Shown in pieces: positions 37,068 through 46,883 of a stretch of 64,000 nucleotides of DNA. The stretch is from the NCBI RefSeq assembly GCF_000245335.1, contig NZ_JH600285.1:1-64000 (forward strand). The letters are read 5' to 3'. Source of the DNA: Bacillus mojavensis RO-H-1 = KCTC 3706. Its GTDB lineage: Bacteria > Bacillota > Bacilli > Bacillales > Bacillaceae. The translations under genes and the position numbers were made by a program. The stretch's first letter is position 1. Every line of letters starts with the position of its first letter. A model generated the notes under the pieces. The model made no database searches and had not been told where the DNA came from. It worked only from the letters and a program-made list of their open reading frames with translations.

Positions 37068-37862
37068 ATGATGAAAAAGCTATTTCATTCCACACTTATT
37101 GTGTTATTATTCTTTAGTTTTTTCGGCGTTCAGCCCATCCACGCGAAAAAGCAGTTTAAGGTGCCTAATTCTGTAGCAAGCATCTCGAAGGAAAACACAT
37201 ATCCGAATGCTTCACAGGATCAGCCGATGCTTCAGCCGAGCAAGCTGGCTAAGGAACTGCTGAATTCATCAGAGGTACAGATCCAAAATCCGCACCTTAT
37301 CAAAATGCTGAACGAGTCTACGGTCTCTGGCACACCGCTTGCGGTCGGCTACCGGGCCACAATATTTCTCGGGAAATGGGCGCTCGGATATGAATCAAAT
37401 GAAACGGTCGCCAACTGGGAATATAAAAAAATCAATACAAACCGTTCGGATAACCGCGGCGGAAAACAAACGGCTGAAATGCATTACGCTCAAGAGCAGC
37501 AATATAAAGTAACGGGCGGCCTGACAGCAAAAGTTCCAAACTCGGAAGATGTCAAAAGCATGATGATGCTGAAGGCGATGGAAAAAACAAATCTTCCGCT
37601 TGCATTTGAAACGGTCATCGGAGCGGGAACAAAACGAGATCAAATTTATAAAGTCGCTCCGAAAAAGCTTGGTTATTTAAACGCATATGCTCCGGCTGTG
37701 AATGAAAAAGGGAAAGTGACTTACGGAGAAGTCTATTTAGTGCTCAAAGGCAATAAACGAAAACTTGTTGTGAAAAATGTCACGTCACAGGGAATCGGCG
37801 CGTGGATTCCGGTTCAAGACCATGTCACGTTTAGCTTCCAGCTTTCCTCACAGCCAAGATAA
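37068..37862 (+). CDS. yfkD: Exported protein YfkD
   Basis: The protein has 264 residues with a signal peptide (KLFHSTLIVLLFFSFFGVQPIHA). The mature part is a soluble domain of the YfkD-like family restricted to spore-forming bacilli. Blocks such as GYRATIFLGKWALGYESNET and GAGTKRDQIYKVAPKKLGYLNAY are visible. The function is unknown. Two adjacent ATG codons (37068, 37071) could serve as start. A terminator follows. Confidence 0.85.
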   Translation: MMKKLFHSTLIVLLFFSFFGVQPIHAKKQFKVPNSVASISKENTYPNASQDQPMLQPSKLAKELLNSSEVQIQNPHLIKMLNESTVSGTPLAVGYRATIFLGKWALGYESNETVANWEYKKINTNRSDNRGGKQTAEMHYAQEQQYKVTGGLTAKVPNSEDVKSMMMLKAMEKTNLPLAFETVIGAGTKRDQIYKVAPKKLGYLNAYAPAVNEKGKVTYGEVYLVLKGNKRKLVVKNVTSQGIGAWIPVQDHVTFSFQLSSQPR

Positions 37863-37864
37863 AT

Positions 37865-37898
37865 AAAAAACTGATTCCATTATGGAATCAGTTTTTTA
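37865..37898. terminator. Bidirectional terminator between yfkD and yfkC
   Basis: AAAAAACTGATTCCAT and ATGGAATCAGTTTTTT form a near-perfect inverted repeat with T-tracts on both strands. Confidence 0.92.
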
Positions 37899-38738
37899 TT
37901 GGGGTCTTTCGATTCTTACCGCTTCCTCAAGCATTTGAACATTGTTTTGGTACAGCTGGCGAACGAGAACCCGTCTGGCGGCAAGGCTGGCGCTGAAATA
38001 ATCTTCATCCCGCACCATACCCTTCACGGTAAATTCAACCCCGCGGTTAATTTTATTCAAAGCGGTAATGCCGTGTATTTGAAAAGGCTCTGTCGGGTTT
38101 CCGAATTCATCCCGCTTCAGTGAATCGCGAAGCTCTTCATTCAGCATGTCGCAAGCTTCCTCCAGCACACTGTATACACGGTCTGGATCTTCTTTAAAGC
38201 TGATGAGAAAGGATTCGGTAATCCGCATAAAATCGATATTGTAATTTTCTATCTGTCTGACCTCACCATTGCTGATGGTGAGAAGCTTTCCGCTCCACTC
38301 GCGGATTTGCAGCGAGCGCAGGCCAATTTCTTCGACGGTGCCGTTAAATAAATTGTTTACCGTCACATAATCGCCTTTGTGCAGCTGGCGTTCATAAATT
38401 AAAAACACACCCGCCAGCACATCCTTAATCAGCGATTGGGCGCCAAAACCGATGACGATACCGGCTACACCCGCCCCGGCTAAAATCTTGCCGAAATCAT
38501 GCACAAATAAAGAAATAACATAAAAGATAAAACCAATTGTCGCCGTATATTGGGTGATAGAACGGACAAGGCTTTCGATGGTCTTCTCTTTTCTCTCTTC
38601 AATAAAGTCCGTCCGTTTGAAAAATAACTGCACCAATCGGTTAATGATAAAAACACCGATCCACAAAATAACGGCGACGAGGAGAATATCAACGATTTTA
38701 TTCTGAAAAATCTCCGTAAGTGTTTCTTCCATCCGCAT
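37896..38738 (-). CDS. yfkC: Small-conductance mechanosensitive channel (MscS family) YfkC
   Basis: The protein has 280 residues. N-terminal membrane segments (IVDILLVAVILWIGVFIINRL and TATIGFIFYVISLFV) precede the pore helix and Gly-rich TM3 (ILAGAGVAGIVIGFGAQSLI) and the beta domain (HKGDYVTVNNLFNGTVEEIGLRSLQIREW) typical of MscS. It opens under membrane tension to release solutes. Its ATG directly follows the yfkAB stop, so the two are likely co-transcribed. Confidence 0.92.
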   Translation of the reverse strand: MRMEETLTEIFQNKIVDILLVAVILWIGVFIINRLVQLFFKRTDFIEERKEKTIESLVRSITQYTATIGFIFYVISLFVHDFGKILAGAGVAGIVIGFGAQSLIKDVLAGVFLIYERQLHKGDYVTVNNLFNGTVEEIGLRSLQIREWSGKLLTISNGEVRQIENYNIDFMRITESFLISFKEDPDRVYSVLEEACDMLNEELRDSLKRDEFGNPTEPFQIHGITALNKINRGVEFTVKGMVRDEDYFSASLAARRVLVRQLYQNNVQMLEEAVRIERPQ

Positions 38739-39860
38739 CTAACTCCTGGCTTGACGTTTTGAAAAATCTGTATCCTGGTAGTAGCTGTTTTTGACGAGTA
38801 CGTTTGGTCCGAGGCACCGGACATTCGGGCAGTGGCAGTTCAGCTCTTTGGCCAGCTTTGTTTCTCTCCACTTTTGGTAGGCGGAAGGCAGGCTGTCCGT
38901 TTGTATATTGCCGAGCGGCGGTGTATCGCCAAAGTCTGTCACGATAATATTTCCGTCAAAAATATTGACATTCAGGCGCGACCGGCCGTCAGGGTCATTT
39001 CTCACTGTCACGTTTTTCGCCGTGCGAAGCCGGCGCAGCAGCTCTTGATCCTCTTCATTGGGACTGCATGCGTAAAACGGCAGTGTTCCGAACAGCATCC
39101 ATGTATTTTCATCACGAATATCCAGCAAGCGGTGAATGGCCTGTCTCATGTCCTTCAGGCTGAGAGATTCAAGGGCGCTCGCAAAATCACTCGGATACAT
39201 CGGATGGACTTCATGGCGCTGACATTTCATATCTTCTGTGATTTGGCGGTGAATATGCTCAATATGCGGAAGTGTGCGTTTGTTCAGCATCGTTTCCGCT
39301 GATACCATCACTCCGGCATCCACTAGCTTGCGGCTGTTTTCGATCATTTTATCAAAATAGTGTGCGCGCTGCTCGAAGGTCGGTTTTCTGTCCATCATAG
39401 CGAAACCGATTTCCGCAAACTCTTCAACCGTTCCCCAGTTATGAGAAATATGTAACACATCAAGATACGGAATAATCCATTCGTATCGCTCGATATCGAG
39501 AGTCAAGTTTGAATTGATTTGGGTCCGCACCCCGCGTTCGTGGGCGTATTTCAATAACGGCACGACATATTCCTTTACGGATTTTAATGAAAGCATCGGC
39601 TCTCCGCCTGTAATACTGATAGATCTGAGGAGGGGAATTTCCTCCAGCCGTTTTAACAGAAGATCTATTGGGAGAGCATTCGGGTCTTTGGGCTGCAATG
39701 TATAGCCGACAGCGCAATGCTCGCATCTCATATTGCACAGTGTCGTCGTTGTGAATTCAACGTTCGTCAGCTGCATATCTCCATACTGGTCGACATCCAT
39801 ATAGGCTTCCCAAGGGTCGAACTCAGGTGTAATCGGACGCAGCTTCGTGTTTTGTGTCAT
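38739..39860 (-). CDS. yfkAB: Radical SAM protein YfkAB, full-length
   Basis: The protein has 373 residues. The radical SAM cluster motif C-X3-C-X2-C is in TLCNMRCEHCAVGY (about residues 42-49), with the GGEPMLS motif of the family. A second cysteine motif C-X-C-X4-C near the C-terminus (CHCPNVRCLG) suggests an auxiliary cluster. In strain 168 the locus is annotated as two genes, yfkA and yfkB; here one uninterrupted frame covers both. The reaction is unknown. AAAGGAGTTAG precedes the ATG. Confidence 0.92.
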   Translation of the reverse strand: MTQNTKLRPITPEFDPWEAYMDVDQYGDMQLTNVEFTTTTLCNMRCEHCAVGYTLQPKDPNALPIDLLLKRLEEIPLLRSISITGGEPMLSLKSVKEYVVPLLKYAHERGVRTQINSNLTLDIERYEWIIPYLDVLHISHNWGTVEEFAEIGFAMMDRKPTFEQRAHYFDKMIENSRKLVDAGVMVSAETMLNKRTLPHIEHIHRQITEDMKCQRHEVHPMYPSDFASALESLSLKDMRQAIHRLLDIRDENTWMLFGTLPFYACSPNEEDQELLRRLRTAKNVTVRNDPDGRSRLNVNIFDGNIIVTDFGDTPPLGNIQTDSLPSAYQKWRETKLAKELNCHCPNVRCLGPNVLVKNSYYQDTDFSKRQARS

Positions 39861-40006
39861 GACTATCTAACTCCTTTATAAATGGGGCATACTAACGCTG
39901 CCAACAGTTAATTTTAGACCTGATTTGCCAAGATCGCAAGTAGCGGGGCGATTGAAAAACAGCAAAAAATGAGCTACCATGATAAAAAAATGAATGGAGG
40001 CGCAGA

Positions 40007-40192
40007 ATGGGGAACGCAGTAAACAATAAAGATCAGCAGCTTGATTATTTAAAAAACAGATTAGACATGTTTATGAACGTCATTGATTCATTAGACCCTG
40101 AAGCAACAGACGTAGAAGATATAGATAGGCTCATCGGCATGCTGGATGACCTGGAAGCCAAATATGAACGATTTAAAAAAGACTGGGAATAA
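40007..40192 (+). CDS. yfjT: Small protein YfjT (SE1561-type)
   Basis: The protein has 61 residues, acidic and helical (DQQLDYLKNRLDMFMNVID, then DVEDIDRLIGMLDDLEAKYE), with coiled-coil character. GGAGGCGC lies before the ATG. It belongs to a short family conserved in Bacillus and Staphylococcus with no known function. A terminator overlaps its stop. Confidence 0.88.
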   Translation: MGNAVNNKDQQLDYLKNRLDMFMNVIDSLDPEATDVEDIDRLIGMLDDLEAKYERFKKDWE

Positions 40193-40217
40193 AACCGCGC
40201 TTGCCGCGGTTTTTTAT
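40192..40217 (+). terminator. Terminator after yfjT
   Basis: AAACCGCG and CGCGGTTT pair around CTTGC and are followed by T6. Confidence 0.85.
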
Positions 40218-40291
40218 ATTGGCATAAAGCGTCAGTATAAAATGGAGCGCCTTTCTGTAAAATAAGAAAAAATGCAGAAGGAGCGCTGGCC

Positions 40292-41083
40292 ATGAAGTGG
40301 ATGTGTGCAATATGCTGTGCCGCCGTCCTGCTTGCAGCAGGAGCAAAACAAGCAGATGCGGTACCGAATGAGCCGATTAATTGGGGCTTTAAGCGAAGCG
40401 TTAACCATCAGCCGCCAGATGCGGGAAAACAGCTGAACAGCCTGATCAAAAAATACGACGCGTTTTATTTAGGCAATACTAAAGAAAAAACAATTTATTT
40501 AACTTTTGATAACGGCTATGAAAATGGATATACGCCAAAGGTGCTTGATGTCTTAAAAAAACATCACGTGACAGGAACGTTTTTTGTCACCGGGCATTTC
40601 GTGAAAGATCAGCCCGAGCTGATCAAACGGATGTCGGATGAAGGGCATATCATCGGTAACCACTCCTTTCACCATCCGGATCTGACGACAAAAACCGCTG
40701 ACCAAATTCAGGACGAGCTCGATTCAGTCAACGAAGAGGTTTATAAGATCACGGGAGAGCAGGACAATCTGTACTTACGGCCGCCGCGCGGCGTGTTCAG
40801 TGAATACGTGCTGAAAGAAACGAAACGCATGGGCTATCAAACCGTTTTCTGGTCCGTCGCTTTTGTCGACTGGAAAATCAATCATCAAAAAGGGAAAAAA
40901 TACGCCTACGATCACATGATCAAACAGGCGCATCCGGGAGCGATTTACCTGCTCCACACTGTCTCCAAGGACAATGCCGAGGCGCTGGACGATGCGATTA
41001 CCGATTTGAAAAAACAAGGCTATACCTTTAAAAGCATTGATGACTTGATGTTTGAGAAAGAAATGAAGCTGCCGTCTTTGTAA
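40292..41083 (+). CDS. pdaA: N-acetylmuramic acid deacetylase PdaA
   Basis: PdaA deacetylates MurNAc in the spore cortex, a step to muramic delta-lactam that lets germination lytic enzymes recognise the cortex. The 263 residues begin with a signal peptide (CAICCAAVLLAAGAKQADA). The NodB domain shows YLTFDNGYENGY with the metal-site residues, GNHSFHHPDL with the paired His, and LRPPRGVFSEYV. AAGGAG lies upstream. It is known to be made in the forespore under sigma-G. Confidence 0.95.
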   Translation: MKWMCAICCAAVLLAAGAKQADAVPNEPINWGFKRSVNHQPPDAGKQLNSLIKKYDAFYLGNTKEKTIYLTFDNGYENGYTPKVLDVLKKHHVTGTFFVTGHFVKDQPELIKRMSDEGHIIGNHSFHHPDLTTKTADQIQDELDSVNEEVYKITGEQDNLYLRPPRGVFSEYVLKETKRMGYQTVFWSVAFVDWKINHQKGKKYAYDHMIKQAHPGAIYLLHTVSKDNAEALDDAITDLKKQGYTFKSIDDLMFEKEMKLPSL

Positions 41084-41086
41084 ACA

Positions 41087-41121
41087 AGAAAGCCTCTCCA
41101 CAATGGAGAGGCTTCTTTCTA
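41087..41121. terminator. Terminator between pdaA and yfjR
   Basis: AAGAAAGCCTCTCC and GGAGAGGCTTCTTT form a long inverted repeat around ACAAT, shared by the convergent genes. Confidence 0.88.
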
Positions 41122-41982
41122 TTTTTCTATGCATGTTATTAAAGCGGCCCAATCTAGGTCTCCAATCCCTTTTTCAATACCGTTTTCAAAATGGCTTTTC
41201 GCCAGCTCGGCAAGAGGGAGCTTGGCGGAGACCTGCTCCGCGGCGGCGAGCGCCAGATTGGTGTCCTTCAACCCTAATGACATTTTAAAGCCCGCCGGCT
41301 CAAATGTTTGCTCGGCCATGATCGTTCCGTAATTTTGATATACAGGGGACCTGAAAAGCGCGTTGGCGATGGCTAAAAATTGCTTTTGCTCTAATCCGTA
41401 TTTCTCCATCATCAGGAATGATTCAGATAACGCCTCCAGCATGGATACGAGCAGGAAATTGATGCTGATTTTCGCTGCGTTTGCTGTTTTGCTTTCTTCG
41501 CCGACGTCAAACACTTGCTGACTCAAGCTTTCGAGCAGAGGTTTTGCTGTTTTTTTTGCTTCCGCGGGTCCTGCCGCAATTATCCGAAGCGCGGCGTTTG
41601 CTGCGGCATCTGGTCTTCCCAGCACAGGAGCGGCGAGAAAGGATTGTCCTTTTTCCGCATGGGTGGCCGCGAGCTTTTCTGAGAACTCAACACTGATCGT
41701 GCTCATCGAAATGTGAATCCCATTCTCTGATAATCCTTCAATCAATCCATCTTTACCGAATGTCACAGCGCTGACAGAATTGTCATCAGAAAGCATTGTC
41801 ACGACGATATCAGCGGTCTCAGCCGCCTGGCGAGGCGTTTTTGCCACTTGGGCGCCTTGGGATGCAAATTCCTCCGTCTTTTCTTTCGTCCGATTGTATA
41901 CTGTCAAACGATAGCCTGCTTGTAGCACGTTTTGGGCAATGGGCTGTCCCATATTGCCAAGTCCGATCACAGCGATTTTCAA
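41119..41982 (-). CDS. yfjR: 3-hydroxyisobutyrate-dehydrogenase-family oxidoreductase YfjR
   Basis: The protein has 287 residues from TTG 41982, preceded by GGGAGTG. A Rossmann dinucleotide site IAVIGLGNMGQPIA opens the protein, followed by VTMLSDD, the substrate motif HISMSTISVE and catalytic-type Lys in KISINFLLV. It is in the beta-hydroxyacid dehydrogenase family, probably NADP-dependent and related to glyoxylate/succinic semialdehyde reductases. The exact substrate is unknown. Confidence 0.9.
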   Translation of the reverse strand: MKIAVIGLGNMGQPIAQNVLQAGYRLTVYNRTKEKTEEFASQGAQVAKTPRQAAETADIVVTMLSDDNSVSAVTFGKDGLIEGLSENGIHISMSTISVEFSEKLAATHAEKGQSFLAAPVLGRPDAAANAALRIIAAGPAEAKKTAKPLLESLSQQVFDVGEESKTANAAKISINFLLVSMLEALSESFLMMEKYGLEQKQFLAIANALFRSPVYQNYGTIMAEQTFEPAGFKMSLGLKDTNLALAAAEQVSAKLPLAELAKSHFENGIEKGIGDLDWAALITCIEK

Positions 41983-42057
41983 TCTGATCACTCCCTGAAC
42001 ATTTTTTTCATTATATACAAAACGAACAGGATATGCTGGAAATCGGCTTGCCAAAAT

Positions 42058-42084
42058 AAAAAGAACAGCTTCACGCTGTCCTCA
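42058..42084 (-). terminator. Terminator at the end of yfjQ
   Basis: On the minus strand GGACAGC and GCTGTTC pair around GTGAA, followed by a TTTTTATTTT tract. The stem overlaps the last codons of yfjQ. Confidence 0.75.
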
Positions 42085-43041
42085 TTTAAAGATGTTGAAC
42101 CATCCTTTATGTACAAACCATATCAGCATGCCGATCACAAGGGCGGCCATCAGGCCAAGCACGGCGTAATATCCGTATTCCCAGTGAAGCTCCGGCATGT
42201 TGTCGAAGTTCATGCCGTAAACGCCGGCGATAAACGTGAGCGGGATAAATATCGTAGACACGATGGTCAATGTCATCATAATCGCATTCATCCGGTTGGA
42301 ATTCAGTGTCACGTAGCTGTCACGCAAATCGGACGTCATGTCACGGTTAGATTCCACAATTTCTGAAAGCTTTAATAAATGATCGTAAATATCGCTAAAG
42401 TATGCCTTTGTTTCACGCTGGTCTTTGAGATGGTCAAGACTTAAAATCCGATACAGCAAATCACGCATCGGAATAATGGTCCGCCTGAGATGCAATAGGT
42501 CTGTTCTGAGCTCAAACACCTCGCTCATCAGCGTCCCGTATGTTTTGTGGCTGCGGCTGTCTTCAATCTCATTCAGCCGGTCTTCTATTTTGTACACCAG
42601 AGGAAAATATTCATCAACAAGCTGATCCATAATCATATAAGAAATATGCCCCGGCCCTTTTTTTAACAGATCCGGTGAAGCATATAAACGCTCCCGGACT
42701 TTGGCGATACCGGGTGTTTCGTGTAAATGAAAGGTGACGACAAATTTTTCGCCCTGAAAGATATCGACTTCTTCGGTCTCAAGCGTTTCCTGATTCAGCG
42801 CATGAAGCACGTAAAAGCGATAGCCGTCGTAATGGTCAAGCTTCGGGCGCTGCATATGCTGAAAACAATCTTCAATCGCAAGCGGATGAAAATGAAAAAA
42901 ATCTCTCAATAACGCGGTTTCTGTTTCCTCCGGGCCGTAAAAATCAACCCAGTACCACGCAATATCCGGCTGTTCAACCCGTTCGATCGGTATATTTTTT
43001 AAAAGCTGATGCTGTGTTGTGATAGCGGTAATGTTGATCAT
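42082..43041 (-). CDS. yfjQ: CorA-type divalent cation transporter YfjQ
   Basis: The protein has 319 residues from ATG 43041, preceded by GGAGGG. A long cytosolic N-terminal domain ends in two C-terminal membrane helices; the first is followed by the selectivity motif YGMNFDNMPE (G-M-N). It imports Mg2+ or a related divalent metal as a pentamer. The distance to the divergent yfjP is about 120 bp. Confidence 0.94.
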   Translation of the reverse strand: MINITAITTQHQLLKNIPIERVEQPDIAWYWVDFYGPEETETALLRDFFHFHPLAIEDCFQHMQRPKLDHYDGYRFYVLHALNQETLETEEVDIFQGEKFVVTFHLHETPGIAKVRERLYASPDLLKKGPGHISYMIMDQLVDEYFPLVYKIEDRLNEIEDSRSHKTYGTLMSEVFELRTDLLHLRRTIIPMRDLLYRILSLDHLKDQRETKAYFSDIYDHLLKLSEIVESNRDMTSDLRDSYVTLNSNRMNAIMMTLTIVSTIFIPLTFIAGVYGMNFDNMPELHWEYGYYAVLGLMAALVIGMLIWFVHKGWFNIFK

Positions 43042-43158
43042 AAACAACCCTCCACCTGCCATTATATCATGCGGCCTTTTTCAGAAAAGTATACAGTGTT
43101 TTCTGCCGGTTTCCAGCGGCGTGGTATACTGAACAAAAACGGAAAAAGGGCTGATCAT

Positions 43159-44022
43159 ATGTGGGAAGAAAAAGTATCGGTCACACCGCCGTACCATTTT
43201 GACCGTGTGCTCGACAGGCTGGCGTTAGACCCTTTGAATGCAGTTGATCTGAAAGCGCGGGACATAAGAGTGCCGATCAGAAATAAGACCGGTGACGTAT
43301 GTATTGTGAAGGTGCAGGCTTTAGGCGATGCTGACGAGCCCGAGTTTCTCGTCAGCGGGGAAACAGAGCAGGAAGACATGATGAAGGAAATCAAACGGAT
43401 TTTTCAATGGGAACATGATTTGCAGCATGTCCTTGAGCATTTCTCTAAAACGAATCTTTCCGCGATATTTGAAGAACATGCAGGCACGCCGCTTGTATTG
43501 GACTACAGCGTGTACAACTGTATCATGAAATGCATTGTGCACCAGCAGCTGAATCTATCTTTTGCGTACACCTTAACAGAACGGTTTGTCCATACGTTCG
43601 GCGAGCAGAAGGACGGCGTGTGGTGCTATCCGAAGCCGGAAACGATTGCGGCGCTGGATTATCAAGATCTGCGCGATTTGCAATTCAGCATGCGAAAAGC
43701 GGAATACGCCATTGATACGTCGCGAATGATCGCCGAAGGCACGCTCGACTTGTCAGAGCTGCCCCAAATGACAGATGAAGACATCATGAAGAAACTGATC
43801 AAAATTAGAGGCATCGGCCCGTGGACGGTACAAAACGTGCTGATGTTTGGGCTCGGACGGCCCAATTTATTCCCGCTTGCTGATATCGGACTGCAAAACG
43901 CGATCAAACGCCACTTTAATTTGGACGACAAACCGGCAAAGGATGTTATGCTCGCGATGAGCAGGGAGTGGGAGCCTTATTTGAGCTATGCGTCTTTGTA
44001 TTTGTGGAGGAGTATAGAATAA
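43159..44022 (+). CDS. yfjP: DNA-3-methyladenine glycosylase YfjP (HhH-GPD)
   Basis: The protein has 287 residues from ATG 43159. The helix-hairpin-helix and GPD region reads KIRGIGPWTVQNVLMFG and then PLADIGLQNA with the catalytic Asp. The N-terminal domain is AlkA-like. It excises alkylated purines from DNA. An in-frame GTG/ATG region further upstream (43009) overlaps the divergent yfjQ start and lacks a ribosome site, so I reject it. Confidence 0.93.
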   Translation: MWEEKVSVTPPYHFDRVLDRLALDPLNAVDLKARDIRVPIRNKTGDVCIVKVQALGDADEPEFLVSGETEQEDMMKEIKRIFQWEHDLQHVLEHFSKTNLSAIFEEHAGTPLVLDYSVYNCIMKCIVHQQLNLSFAYTLTERFVHTFGEQKDGVWCYPKPETIAALDYQDLRDLQFSMRKAEYAIDTSRMIAEGTLDLSELPQMTDEDIMKKLIKIRGIGPWTVQNVLMFGLGRPNLFPLADIGLQNAIKRHFNLDDKPAKDVMLAMSREWEPYLSYASLYLWRSIE

Positions 44023-44135
44023 TTCGTCTGACAATGAAGGAAATCGTGTAAACGTGTTATACTAGAAAGATGTGAAAAAACCATTTCACTTTCTGCCATC
44101 CGCAGAAAGCTTCATATAGAAACGGAGAGAACAAC

Positions 44136-45536
44136 GTGAACCAACAAAACAAAAAGGCGCCCGTCGAACTGAAAGTCGGACAGACCTTTCCGCTGACGAT
44201 TAAACGTCTCGGGATTAACGGGGAAGGCGTCGGCTATTTCAAGAAAAAAGTCGTATTCGTGCCCGGCGCGCTTCCAGGTGAAGAGGTTGTCGTCCAAGCG
44301 ACGAAAGTGCAGCCGAAGTTTTCGGAGGGACGGATCAAGAAGATTCGCAAGGCTTCGGAGCATCGGGTAGCACCGCCTTGCCCTGTCTACGAGCAGTGCG
44401 GCGGCTGCCAGCTTCAGCATCTTGCATACAGCCAGCAGCTTCGGGAAAAGCGCGACATCGTCATCCAGTCTCTGGAGCGCCATACGAAGTTCAAAGTCGA
44501 AAACATGGATATTAGAGAAACGGTCGGCATGGACAACCCATGGAACTACCGTAACAAAAGCCAATTCCAGATCGGACGCTCACAAAGCGGCAGCATCATT
44601 GCCGGCTTATACGGCCTTGATTCTCATGATATCGTGCCAATCAAAGACTGCATCGTCCAGCATCCGGCAACCAACAAAACAACAGGCATCGTCCGCCGCA
44701 TTTTAGAGGACTTCAATGTGTCTGTTTATAATGAAAGAAAACGAAAAGGCGACGTCCGCACGATAGTGACGAGAGTCGGCTTTGAAACAGGCGAAGTGCA
44801 GGTCGTGCTTGTCACAGCAAAAGATACGCTTCCGCACAAGGAAGAAATCGTCAAAGCGATCCAAAAGCGCCTGCCTGAGGTGAAATCCATTATTCAAAAT
44901 GTAAACGGAGCGAAAACCTCTGTTATTTTCGGTGAAAAATCAAAACCCCTCGCCGGACATACCGTGATTCAAGAAGTGCTCGGCGACGTATCTTTTGAAT
45001 TAAGCGCCCGCGCCTTCTTCCAGCTCAATCCGGAGCAAACCGTCAAGCTGTATGACGAAGTGAAAAAAGCGGCGCAGCTGACCGGGAAAGAAAAAGTCGT
45101 TGACGCGTATTGCGGCGTCGGCACCATCGGCATGTGGGTGGCGGACGGAGCGAAGGAAGTCCGCGGCATGGACGTCATCAAAGAATCAATTGACGATGCC
45201 AAGAAAAATGCCAAAAAACACGGTATGACAAACGCCACGTACGTAACAGGAACAGCCGAGCACTGGCTCCCGAAATGGACGAAAGAAGGCTTCCGCCCGG
45301 ACGTCGTCATCGTTGACCCGCCAAGAACCGGCTGTGACAGCACGTTCCTGGATACGATCAAAAAAGTTAAACCGAAACGCTTTGTCTACGTTTCCTGCAA
45401 TCCATCCACGCTTGCGAAGGATTTGCAGGCGCTGTCGAAAGACTATCGCGTGGAATATATTCAGCCTGTGGATATGTTTCCGCAGACGGCGCATGTGGAA
45501 GCGGTGGCGAAGCTTGTATTGAAATCATCTAACTAA
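44136..45536 (+). CDS. rlmCD: 23S rRNA (uracil-5-)-methyltransferase RlmCD
   Basis: RlmCD makes m5U at both U747 and U1939 of 23S rRNA in B. subtilis. The 466 residues start with GTG 44136 after GGAGAG. The N-terminal TRAM domain ([21 protein letters not shown]) is followed by the Fe-S cysteines C-X5-C-X2-C in [10 protein letters not shown]. The SAM domain ([12 protein letters not shown]) and catalytic nucleophile region [12 protein letters not shown] follow. It was formerly called yfjO. Confidence 0.95.
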   Translation: MNQQNKKAPVELKVGQTFPLTIKRLGINGEGVGYFKKKVVFVPGALPGEEVVVQATKVQPKFSEGRIKKIRKASEHRVAPPCPVYEQCGGCQLQHLAYSQQLREKRDIVIQSLERHTKFKVENMDIRETVGMDNPWNYRNKSQFQIGRSQSGSIIAGLYGLDSHDIVPIKDCIVQHPATNKTTGIVRRILEDFNVSVYNERKRKGDVRTIVTRVGFETGEVQVVLVTAKDTLPHKEEIVKAIQKRLPEVKSIIQNVNGAKTSVIFGEKSKPLAGHTVIQEVLGDVSFELSARAFFQLNPEQTVKLYDEVKKAAQLTGKEKVVDAYCGVGTIGMWVADGAKEVRGMDVIKESIDDAKKNAKKHGMTNATYVTGTAEHWLPKWTKEGFRPDVVIVDPPRTGCDSTFLDTIKKVKPKRFVYVSCNPSTLAKDLQALSKDYRVEYIQPVDMFPQTAHVEAVAKLVLKSSN

Positions 45537-45585
45537 AATAAACAATTCCTAATCAGATCTGGATTTCGGTAAAATAAACAATTCC
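45534..45585 (+). repeat. 16-bp direct repeat after rlmCD, within a possible terminator
   Basis: TAAAATAAACAATTCC occurs at 45534-45549 and again at 45570-45585. Between and after them, GATCTGGATTTCGG and CCGATTTCCGGGTC can pair imperfectly before TCTTTTT, so the second copy sits in the loop of a probable terminator. The remaining gap to yfjN (to 45873, about 290 bp) is AT-rich with no other feature seen. Confidence 0.6.
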
Positions 45586-45873
45586 GATTTCCGGGTCTTT
45601 TTCATGCGCAGCCCAAGCTACTGAAAGAAAATTTGCAGGAACATACACTGAAACTTTGATTATGTACCTAACTCTATGACTCAAACTGCTTTTCTAGTCG
45701 GTTTGCTTTGTCGCTTTTTATTTGTTATTAGTAAAGATTTAAATGTTCAAAATTTACTTTCGTTTGATAAGAAGTGCTTAAGCATGCTATAAGTGTAAAA
45801 GAAGTATGGTCAGCTTTTTAATTTTGGGATAAAGGTTTGCGTTGGTATCCCATAATGAAAGGATTTGAATGGA

Positions 45874-46860
45874 ATGACGATAGATAATTTCTGGCGTGAA
45901 TTACCACGGCCTTTTTTTGTACTGGCCCCAATGGAAGATGTGACGGATGTTGTTTTCCGTCATGTAGTAAGTGAAGCAGGCAGGCCGGATGTATTTTTTA
46001 CAGAGTTTACAAACTCGGAGAGCTATTGTCACCCGGATGGGAAGGATAGTGTGCGCGGCCGTTTGACCTTCACGGAGGATGAACAGCCAATGGTTGCACA
46101 TATATGGGGAGACAAGCCTGAGAATTTTCGCCAAATGAGTATTGGTATGGCGGAGCTAGGATTTAAGGGTCTAGATATCAATATGGGCTGTCCTGTGCCT
46201 AATGTGGCAGGCAATGGGAAGGGAAGCGGCCTTATTTGTCGTCCTGAGGTTGCAGCAGAATTAATACAAGCTGCAAAAGCAGGGGGATTGCCTGTAAGTG
46301 TGAAGACAAGGCTTGGTTACACGAATGTGGACGAATGGCGCGATTGGCTGACACACATTTTGGAACAGGATATTGCCAATCTTTCTATTCATTTGCGTAC
46401 AAGAGCTGAAATGAGTAAAGTAGATGCGCATTGGGAACTCATCCCGGAGATTAAGAAACTTCGTGACGAGGTGGCGCCTGATACTCTTTTGACGATCAAT
46501 GGGGATATTCCTGACCGTCAAACTGGCTTGAAACTCGCTCAAGAATACGGTGTTGATGGAATTATGATTGGGCGTGGTATTTTTACAAATCCATTTGCCT
46601 TTGAAAAGGAGCCGAAAGAGCATAGCAGTAAGGAATTGCTTGATCTCTTAAGGCTGCACCTGGATCTTCATGATAAATATTCAGCATTAGAAGCGCGTCC
46701 GTACAAGCCTCTTCCTCGCTTTTTCAAGATTTATCTCCGCGGATTCCGAGGGGCGAGTGAATTAAGAAATCAATGCATGAACACAAAGTCAACGGATGAA
46801 GTGCGGGCATTGCTCGATGACTTTGAGAGAAAGTATCTTGATGGGGTGGAGCAACAGTAG
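45874..46860 (+). CDS. yfjN: tRNA-dihydrouridine synthase YfjN
   Basis: The protein has 328 residues from ATG 45874; TTG 45865 is an alternative, and AAAGGA at 45858-45863 could serve either. It is an FMN-dependent TIM-barrel enzyme that reduces uridines in tRNA. The active-site Cys is in [21 protein letters not shown], followed by [20 protein letters not shown] and the phosphate-binding [16 protein letters not shown]. The gene and its flanks look more AT-rich than the neighbours. A terminator lies at 46981-47016. Confidence 0.9.
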   Translation: MTIDNFWRELPRPFFVLAPMEDVTDVVFRHVVSEAGRPDVFFTEFTNSESYCHPDGKDSVRGRLTFTEDEQPMVAHIWGDKPENFRQMSIGMAELGFKGLDINMGCPVPNVAGNGKGSGLICRPEVAAELIQAAKAGGLPVSVKTRLGYTNVDEWRDWLTHILEQDIANLSIHLRTRAEMSKVDAHWELIPEIKKLRDEVAPDTLLTINGDIPDRQTGLKLAQEYGVDGIMIGRGIFTNPFAFEKEPKEHSSKELLDLLRLHLDLHDKYSALEARPYKPLPRFFKIYLRGFRGASELRNQCMNTKSTDEVRALLDDFERKYLDGVEQQ

Positions 46861-46883
46861 ATAGATTTTATGATAAGCAGTAC

